From contig CAMZKS010000075.1 of the NCBI GenBank assembly GCA_947311285.1, forward strand, positions 1 to 13,598: a stretch of DNA of 13,598 bases, read 5' to 3'. Below, in pieces: positions 6,208 through 11,985 of this stretch. The stretch comes from an uncultured bacterium (GTDB taxonomy: Bacteria; Patescibacteriota; Gracilibacteria; UBA4473). The position numbers were made by a program, and so were the translations under genes. Below the pieces are notes generated by a model. It was not told the DNA's origin. It saw nothing but the letters and a program-made list of their open reading frames with translations, and did no database searches. Position 1 is the stretch's first letter. Every line of letters starts with the position of its first letter.

Positions 6208-8172
6208 ATGTCTAAAAAATTATTCAATTTGGTTTCGGATTACAAACCCACTGGTGATCAGCCCGCCGCAATTAAAGCACTGACTAAGGGGCTTAATAAT
6301 GGCCTGCGTCATCAGACGCTTTTGGGAGCCACTGGTACGGGGAAAACTTTTACCATGGCCAATATTATTAATGATCAGCAGCGACCAACATTGATTTTAG
6401 CGCATAATAAAACACTAGCGGCTCAGCTTTGTGCGGAGTTCCAGCAGTTTTTTCCCGATAACGCGGTGAGTTACTTTGTTTCTTATTACGATTATTATCA
6501 ACCTGAGGCGTACGTCGCTCGAACGGATACTTATATCGAGAAAGAGGCGACAATTAATGAAGAAATTACTAAATTCCGTCATGCGGCAACGGTTAATTTA
6601 TTAACGCGTAAAGATGTAATTATCATCTCGTCTGTAAGTTGTATTTACGGTTTAGGAGACGTAGAAACTTACGAGAAATTAGCCCTTCATATTAAACGAG
6701 GAACGAGTTACCCACGGACAGAATTTATACGCAGCTTAGTTGATATTCAATTTCAACGGGTAAAGACGGATTTCGAACGGGGTACTTTCGAGGTATTAGG
6801 GGACATTATTACTATTTTCCCGCCCAATTCAGATACGGCTTTTCAGCTAGAGTTTTGGGGTGATGAGCTAGAAACGATTACCGAAGTTGATGGATTTACC
6901 GGCTCAACGGTGGCTATTTTAGAAGAATGCACAATTTTCCCGGCGAAGCATCAAGTAACCACTGCCGAAGTGGTAGAACAAGCAACTCATGGAATTGAAA
7001 AAGATTTAGATATTCGACTGCAAGAATTAAGAGGTATTGGAAATAATTTAGCCGCGCACCGGCTGCAACAACGAACGAAGTATGATATTGAGATGCTGCG
7101 AGAAATGGGCTACGTAAACGGGATTGAGAATTACACGTCCTATCTCAACAAGTCTGGTGCGGGGCATCCGCCTGCTACACTACTGGATTACTTCCCAAAA
7201 GATTTTATGTGTTTTGTTGATGAATCACATATTTCTATTCCGCAAATTGGCGGAATGTTTAATGGTAATTTAAGTCGTAAACAAAGTTTAATTGAACATG
7301 GTTTCCGTCTGCCAAGTGCGATGGACAATCGTCCACTTAAATTTCCGGAGTTTGAACAACGGATAAAGCAGGCGATTTATGTTTCGGCGACACCGGGAAA
7401 ATACGAGTACGAACACACCGACAAAGAAAACGTTGTAGAGCAAATTATTCGTCCGACAGGACTACTTGATCCACATATTGAAGTGCGAACAACGGAGGAC
7501 CAAGTGGATGATATAATGGAAGAGGTGACAGCTACTATTAAAAAAGGTGACCGAGTGTTGGTGACCACTGTGACTAAAAAATCAGCCGAAGATTTATCAG
7601 AGTATTTTCTGGAGCAAGGATTGAAGTCTAAATACTTACATTCAGAAATTGAAACGCTGGAGCGGATTCAAATTTTAACCGAGCTACGGCAAGGGAAGAT
7701 TGATGTGGTAGTGGGAATTAATCTTTTGCGAGAAGGATTGGATTTGCCAGAGGTCTCAAGAATATTAATTTTAGACGCAGACAAACAGGGGTTCTTACGT
7801 TCGCGTGACGCCCTGTTGCAAATTATCGGTCGAGCGGCACGTAACAGCGAAGGAGGGGTCATAATGTATGCGGATAAAATAACGCCCGCTATGGAAGCGG
7901 CTATTAGTGAAACTAATCGTCGTCGAGCAATTCAAGAAGCCTATAATGCTAAGCATGGCATTACGCCAACGACTATTAAAAAAGCAATTGTAGATATCTC
8001 TAAAGACCTTGGAGGTAAAACGCGTGACTTTAAAAAAGTGAGCAAAAAAGAAGACGTCAGAAAGATGATGAAAGAGTTAGATGCGGAAATGAATTTATCG
8101 GTTGAGAACCTAGACTTTGAACGCGCGGCGTTACTGCGCGATCAGTTGATGGAGTTGGGGAAGAAGTTGTAA
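6208..8172 (+). CDS. uvrB: UvrABC nucleotide-excision repair protein UvrB
   Basis: UvrB receives damaged DNA from UvrA, verifies the lesion with its helicase fold and recruits UvrC for incision. The 654 residues are full length. Walker A is GATGTGKT at 40-47. The damage-sensing beta-hairpin region covers about 91-116 (YYDYYQPEAYVARTDTYIEK). The Walker B/DEAD box is DESH at 338-341. YVSATPG (391-397) and QIIGRAARN (538-546) are helicase motifs. The C-terminal UVR domain at about 616-651 (NLDFERAALLRDQLMEL) mediates contact with UvrC. The start gives the family N-terminus with YKPTGDQPAAI. The gene stands alone between a terminator and a convergent operon, and uvrA and uvrC are not in the window. 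Nothing in the sequence suggests loss of function. Confidence 0.98.
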   Translation: MSKKLFNLVSDYKPTGDQPAAIKALTKGLNNGLRHQTLLGATGTGKTFTMANIINDQQRPTLILAHNKTLAAQLCAEFQQFFPDNAVSYFVSYYDYYQPEAYVARTDTYIEKEATINEEITKFRHAATVNLLTRKDVIIISSVSCIYGLGDVETYEKLALHIKRGTSYPRTEFIRSLVDIQFQRVKTDFERGTFEVLGDIITIFPPNSDTAFQLEFWGDELETITEVDGFTGSTVAILEECTIFPAKHQVTTAEVVEQATHGIEKDLDIRLQELRGIGNNLAAHRLQQRTKYDIEMLREMGYVNGIENYTSYLNKSGAGHPPATLLDYFPKDFMCFVDESHISIPQIGGMFNGNLSRKQSLIEHGFRLPSAMDNRPLKFPEFEQRIKQAIYVSATPGKYEYEHTDKENVVEQIIRPTGLLDPHIEVRTTEDQVDDIMEEVTATIKKGDRVLVTTVTKKSAEDLSEYFLEQGLKSKYLHSEIETLERIQILTELRQGKIDVVVGINLLREGLDLPEVSRILILDADKQGFLRSRDALLQIIGRAARNSEGGVIMYADKITPAMEAAISETNRRRAIQEAYNAKHGITPTTIKKAIVDISKDLGGKTRDFKKVSKKEDVRKMMKELDAEMNLSVENLDFERAALLRDQLMELGKKL

Positions 8173-8174
8173 TT

Positions 8175-8255
8175 TTACTTCCACTTCCTTAACCGATAAA
8201 CAGCCAAGCTAATTTCTAACACCGGTCGTAGCAGCAAAATATAAGCGCCGCTCAC
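8175..8255 (-). pseudogene. Possible remnant or tiny membrane ORF between uvrB and the oxidoreductase operon
   Basis: A minus-strand frame from a GTG at 8255-8253 to TAA at 8177-8175 encodes 26 residues: a hydrophobic stretch (GAYILLLRPVLEISLAVY) followed by a basic end (RLRKWK). It looks like the C-terminal tail of a membrane protein. The frame reads only a few codons further upstream before a TGA inside the 3' end of the beta-subunit gene, so no longer gene survives. It may be debris of a displaced gene, a real microprotein in the operon, or chance. I favour debris or chance. Confidence 0.18.
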
Positions 8256-8259
8256 AATA

Positions 8260-9156
8260 TTAAAGCCCCTTCAGCAACTCACTAATATCCTGATGCTTCA
8301 CCTCGTTAATCAGTGTTTCTGAATTTTCATCACGGTGCGCCACGGTTTCTAAAAAGTTTTTGCGCTCTGGGGTATGGTAAATTTGCCCTAAATAAAATGG
8401 ATCTCCGCTAAAGGCATATTTACGAGCGGATTCCATATTGGTTGGATCGTGTGATTCTGGTAATCGTTGAATGTGCTCTAAGTACCATTCGTGCGTGATA
8501 AATTTATTGTAAGTCGGGCAGGCTTGCAGCACGTTAATAAATGCAAAACCCTTATGATTTAAACCATTTTGAATCGTTTCGGTCATATGGTCGATATCGG
8601 CACTACACGTTTGAGCCACGAAAGACGGTTTTAGCCCGAGCACCACTTCAAGCGGGTGAAACGGTTCAATTTCTAGACCCTCAGGCGCACAGTTCATGCT
8701 TTGGCACTTTGGCGTTAAGGCTGATGGCTGTCCGGTGGTTAAGGCGTAATTTTGGTTATCATGCATAATAAACAAAATCGGGTAATCGTTTCGTACCGCG
8801 TGGCATAAATGTGAAATCCCTTCAGAAAAAGTCGCCCCGTCTCCGGCTTCGGCTATTACTTGCATTTTGTGGTTGGCAATTTTTATACCCGCCGCTAATG
8901 GCAATACCCGCCCGTGTAGTCCGTGAATAGTGTTAGCTTCGATTTTATCCGAGCCATTGCCCGAACACCCAACATCAAAACAAAACATCACGTCACGACG
9001 CTCTATGCCTTGCAGGGCCAAAGCTCGTTTAATTGCATTTTGGATAGGGTAATTTCCACAACCGCCACACCACCAGTTGATGTTGTCATCACGCAGGGTG
9101 TAATCGTTGTAGATTTTTTGTGCGTCCACGAGAGCCTTTAGTTTGGGGTTCGTCAT
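8260..9156 (-). CDS. korB: 2-oxoacid:ferredoxin/flavodoxin oxidoreductase, beta subunit (TPP-binding)
   Basis: This subunit binds thiamine diphosphate and a [4Fe-4S] cluster in a cytoplasmic enzyme that turns a 2-oxoacid and CoA into acyl-CoA and CO2. The 298 residues carry the iron-sulfur cysteines at C30 and C33 (WCGGCG), C64 (GCSG) and C213 (ACPTYN). Their spacing agrees with the four ligands of the Sulfolobus-type enzyme. HGLHGR is at 78-83. The TPP/Mg motif runs from GDG (105-107) to N134 in DNQNYALTTGQ. Many relatives read GDGD, but here GDG is followed by ATF. No polyferredoxin domain is present, so the single cluster should hand electrons straight to the carrier. The ATG follows the alpha-subunit stop by two bases with no Shine-Dalgarno sequence. 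The substrate (2-oxoglutarate, pyruvate or other) cannot be fixed from sequence alone; the symbol reflects the two-subunit architecture. Confidence 0.93.
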   Translation of the reverse strand: MTNPKLKALVDAQKIYNDYTLRDDNINWWCGGCGNYPIQNAIKRALALQGIERRDVMFCFDVGCSGNGSDKIEANTIHGLHGRVLPLAAGIKIANHKMQVIAEAGDGATFSEGISHLCHAVRNDYPILFIMHDNQNYALTTGQPSALTPKCQSMNCAPEGLEIEPFHPLEVVLGLKPSFVAQTCSADIDHMTETIQNGLNHKGFAFINVLQACPTYNKFITHEWYLEHIQRLPESHDPTNMESARKYAFSGDPFYLGQIYHTPERKNFLETVAHRDENSETLINEVKHQDISELLKGL

Positions 9157-9158
9157 GG

Positions 9159-10886
9159 TTATTTATTATCGTTAATATATTGTTCTAAATCTTCCGTGAA
9201 AAATGGTCGCCCGTTCCATTTCAAAAGTCGTCCTTTAAAGCGGTTTTGGGTTGTTTGTTCAATTAAATTCCCGAGTTGTCCGGTATAGTTTCCTTCGGCT
9301 AAGTGAACATTAGAATTATCTTTAAAGAATTGATCTAACACTTTGGTTTTAAGCGGCGACACAAAACTGTAGTGCAAATAATTTACGGTTAAGCCTTGTC
9401 GTTTGGCGCCATTAATAGCATCGATCAGAGGCCCTTTTGTGCTCCCCCAACCAATAAACGAAATATCGGCCGCTTTTACCGTTTCACCGTAAATAACGGG
9501 TTCAGGTATACTTTTTGCGGCGAATTCTAATTTACGCATTCGTTTGGCGTACATATCTCCAGCACTTTCGTCTTCGTCTAAAATGCCTTCTTCATTATGT
9601 TCATCACCATTCGCAAAATAGTAAGCCTCTGTTTCACCCGGTAGCCAGCGTGCAGATAAACCCGATTTAGTTATTTTATAACGATCGGTATTTTTTAGTT
9701 TTCCTAAATCTTCTTTTGCCACTAAACCTCGTTTAATTGGAATCGTGTTTTGCTGTAGCGGTGGAATAGAAACGTACTGTTCTGCCGAAATTTTATCAGA
9801 CAGAAAAATAACCGGCATTTGGAACTCTTCTGCAAAATTTAAAGCGTGTTGAATCAGTTCAAAGTGATCGGCTGGGTCAGAAGCCGCAATTACCATGCGG
9901 GCAAATTCACCGTGTCCACCGTGCATCGCCAAATTTAAATCGCCTTGGCCTGTCCAGGTTGGCAGCCCCGTTCCAGGCCCTGGACGTTGGAATAAGCAAC
10001 ACACAAACGGTGTTTCAATAATTCCTGACAAGCTGACCGTTTCGGTCATTAAATCAAAGCCTCCACCAGAAGTCGCACACAAGGCGCGGGTTCCGGCGTG
10101 CATTGAGCCTAAGGCCAAATTGGCCACCGTGATCTCGTCTTCCGCTTGCTTAACCACGTAATCAAATTTTTTGGCATGATTCGCCATATGCGTCAGCAAA
10201 TGCGTTGCAGGGCTCATTGGGTAGGCGTAATAAACTCTTACTCCGGCATGAATAACGCCAAGCGCTAAGGCATAGTTTCCATCCATAAAGGCCCTGTCCG
10301 GAACACTTTCAGGAAGCTCCGTTTTAAATTGAGTTTCTGTGCGCTCGTAGCCCATTTTTACACACTTTAAATTGGGCGGAATAATATTTGGTTTATGCGC
10401 AAATTGAATTTTAACTTGCTCGGCAATGGCTTCATAAGGGAGTCCCAAAACTTTCCAAAGCATCCCAATCAGCACCACGTTTTTCATGCGATCACTACCA
10501 CCGGCTTCATGCGTAATTTCTCGTCCGTTTAAATGGGCGACGTTAATATTTCTTTCAACGGCACCTTCTAAAATTTTAGTAATACCACTTAAGCGTTCGT
10601 AACCATACACCAGTGTACCGCCGTCGTTAAGGGTGTCGAAATATTTAACCAAACAAGGCTTGTCTATGGCGACTAAAATATCTGGACGGGCCGATAAACT
10701 ATTAATCGATTCGCGACTGGCATTAATAGTAAAGCAAGAAGTCCCCCCTTTAATAAGCGAATTATATTCCCGATCAGCCACTACGTAAAACCCAAGCTGC
10801 TCAAGGGCCTTGGCAATAATTGAGCCAGTAGAAAGCAGGCCGCCGTAACCAGAGTGTCCAACCACTCGTATTTTTAAACGTTCCAT
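9159..10886 (-). CDS. korA: 2-oxoacid:ferredoxin/flavodoxin oxidoreductase, fused gamma-alpha subunit
   Basis: A 575-residue partner of the beta subunit encoded two bases downstream. Residues 1-190 form the gamma domain, which binds CoA in relatives: GHSGYGGLLSTG at 10-21 and the EYNSLIKGGTS segment at 40-50. Residues 195-575 form the alpha domain: YPMSPATHLL at 222-231 (usually YPITP), QAEDEI at 247-252, ATSGGGFDLM at 271-280, then RPGPGTGLPT at 301-310 leading into GQGDLNLAMHGGHGE. Near the C-terminus EGNYTGQLGNLI (531-542) matches the conserved GQLG-type segment. The gamma-before-alpha fusion with a separate beta subunit is the KorA/OFOR layout. The ATG abuts the TAA of the flavodoxin gene upstream with no gap, so translation is surely coupled. 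Changes such as GHSGYGG for the usual GxGGxG type and YPMSP for YPITP suggest a divergent branch. Confidence 0.93.
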   Translation of the reverse strand: MERLKIRVVGHSGYGGLLSTGSIIAKALEQLGFYVVADREYNSLIKGGTSCFTINASRESINSLSARPDILVAIDKPCLVKYFDTLNDGGTLVYGYERLSGITKILEGAVERNINVAHLNGREITHEAGGSDRMKNVVLIGMLWKVLGLPYEAIAEQVKIQFAHKPNIIPPNLKCVKMGYERTETQFKTELPESVPDRAFMDGNYALALGVIHAGVRVYYAYPMSPATHLLTHMANHAKKFDYVVKQAEDEITVANLALGSMHAGTRALCATSGGGFDLMTETVSLSGIIETPFVCCLFQRPGPGTGLPTWTGQGDLNLAMHGGHGEFARMVIAASDPADHFELIQHALNFAEEFQMPVIFLSDKISAEQYVSIPPLQQNTIPIKRGLVAKEDLGKLKNTDRYKITKSGLSARWLPGETEAYYFANGDEHNEEGILDEDESAGDMYAKRMRKLEFAAKSIPEPVIYGETVKAADISFIGWGSTKGPLIDAINGAKRQGLTVNYLHYSFVSPLKTKVLDQFFKDNSNVHLAEGNYTGQLGNLIEQTTQNRFKGRLLKWNGRPFFTEDLEQYINDNK

Positions 10887-11336
10887 TTAGATTTTTTTAT
10901 TTAAGCTAGCTACCCATGCTTGAACTTTAGTTTCTAGCTGCGAGAGCGGACATCGATTGATCATCAAGTTTTCGTGAATCAGTTCCCCGTTATGAGTTTC
11001 AATGTATTTTGCTAAAATACGTCCAGATTCAATATTGTAATCGGTGTCATACTTACTATCCCCCAAACCAATAACAACTGCTTTTTGGCCTGCTAAATCA
11101 AGCTTTTGAATACGAGGCCAAAAGCTGTAACGAAAATGATCTTCAAGCTCGCCGTGCTCATAGGTACTACAGGCTAAAATCAATAAATCGTGTCCCGTTA
11201 GCTGATTTTCTGGGTAATGTTCTCCGCGAGTCATGACAACTTCGTGACCATGCTCTTGTAAAAAAGCCGTTACAAATTTGCAGACCATCTGCGTGTTTCC
11301 ACTATTAGAGCCGTAAATTATTTGTACTTGTGCCAT
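10887..11336 (-). CDS. Flavodoxin (operon copy 2, adjacent to the oxidoreductase)
   Basis: A 149-residue short-chain flavodoxin that should carry one FMN as a low-potential one-electron carrier. The phosphate-binding loop is GSNSGNT at 9-15. The first isoalloxazine loop is STYEHGELE at 57-65, with Tyr59 where classic flavodoxins have Trp. The second is GLGDSKYDTDY at 90-100, with Tyr96 in the place of the stacking Tyr. A hand alignment with the upstream flavodoxin over the first 130 residues is gap-free and about 60% identical, so the two are tandem duplicates. The stop codon touches the alpha-subunit ATG. AGAGG lies one base before the start, too close to be a normal ribosome-binding site. 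The likely role is to accept electrons from the oxidoreductase; this is inferred from position. Confidence 0.92.
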   Translation of the reverse strand: MAQVQIIYGSNSGNTQMVCKFVTAFLQEHGHEVVMTRGEHYPENQLTGHDLLILACSTYEHGELEDHFRYSFWPRIQKLDLAGQKAVVIGLGDSKYDTDYNIESGRILAKYIETHNGELIHENLMINRCPLSQLETKVQAWVASLNKKI

Positions 11337-11396
11337 GCCTCTTTAATTGTGGCTTAATTTGTCATCTTCTTCAATCGGTAATACTTAAACCCCCCT

Positions 11397-11855
11397 TTAC
11401 AAGGCTTCTAATTTGAGGTGCAGTCGATCACACCACCCCTTAACTAGTTTATCCAGTAACGGCAAAACTTGTCCACTGACCATCAAGCTTGGGTGAATCA
11501 GGTGCCCGTTGTGGGTTTCAACGTAAGTTTGCAGAGTCCGAGCCGATTCGATGTGGTAATCAATATCATACTTAATATCCCCTAACCCCACGACGACGCA
11601 GGCTTGCTGACTTAGATCTATGGCTTGTATGCGTGGCCAAAAGCTTTTTAAAAAATTAGGCTCTAAAGCGCCGTGCTCATACGTTGGGCAGGCTAAAATC
11701 AATAAATCATGTCCGGTTAATTTATCCTCTGGGAAATGTTCACAGCGGTCATTGTTTACGCTGTATCCAAGGGCTTCCAAATGGGCCGCAATGTATTGGC
11801 ACACTAATTGGGTATTGCCCCCATTGGAACCATAGACGATTTGAATAGTTTTCAT
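11397..11855 (-). CDS. Flavodoxin (operon copy 1, promoter-proximal)
   Basis: A protein of 152 residues from the ATG at 11855. An upstream in-frame start at 11894 would add 13 residues that spoil the family N-terminus, and the predicted promoter overlaps that stretch. The phosphate loop is GSNGGNT (9-15), with Gly12 where its neighbour has Ser. The flavin loops are PTYEHGALE (57-65) and GLGDIKYDIDY (90-100), again with Tyr59 in place of Trp. Residues 1-127 align without gaps with the other flavodoxin, but the last 25 residues differ, and several charged surface positions differ too (D66/P66, E63/A63). Different surfaces could mean different redox partners. A gap of 60 bases separates it from the second flavodoxin gene, and no terminator is seen there. 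Confidence 0.9.
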   Translation of the reverse strand: MKTIQIVYGSNGGNTQLVCQYIAAHLEALGYSVNNDRCEHFPEDKLTGHDLLILACPTYEHGALEPNFLKSFWPRIQAIDLSQQACVVVGLGDIKYDIDYHIESARTLQTYVETHNGHLIHPSLMVSGQVLPLLDKLVKGWCDRLHLKLEAL

Positions 11856-11865
11856 AGTCACATAA

Positions 11866-11894
11866 ATAATGCGTGAAACGTTTAATAATCGCAA
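11866..11894 (-). promoter_or_regulatory. Candidate promoter of the flavodoxin-oxidoreductase operon
   Basis: On the minus strand TTGCGA (11894-11889) and CATTAT (11871-11866) are spaced by exactly 17 bases, each with four consensus matches. The -10 box ends ten bases before the ATG at 11855, so the transcript would start about three or four bases before it. This supports the shorter flavodoxin start and again points to a leaderless message. Confidence 0.38.
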
Positions 11895-11934
11895 ATAGCT
11901 TTTTATTTTAAACTTGCGCGCGACTTGAATAAGT

Positions 11935-11963
11935 TTGATATAAACCTATAAAAATGGTATAAT
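11935..11963 (+). promoter_or_regulatory. Strong sigma-70 type promoter of the membrane fusion protein gene
   Basis: TTGATA (11935-11940) and a perfect TATAAT (11958-11963) are spaced by 17 bases, and the -10 box is extended by TGG directly upstream (TG-N-TATAAT). This is the best promoter in the window. Transcription from about 11970 gives a leader of roughly 15 bases before the ATG at 11986. It lies back to back with the flavodoxin-operon promoter in the 130-base divergent gap. Confidence 0.7.
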
Positions 11964-11985
11964 AACAGGATTTTTAAAAGACCTA

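Noticed and set aside
11856..11894. Longer start of the first flavodoxin from 11894
   Set aside because: The 13 extra residues are not part of the flavodoxin fold and overlap the predicted promoter; its twin begins at the equivalent of the ATG at 11855.
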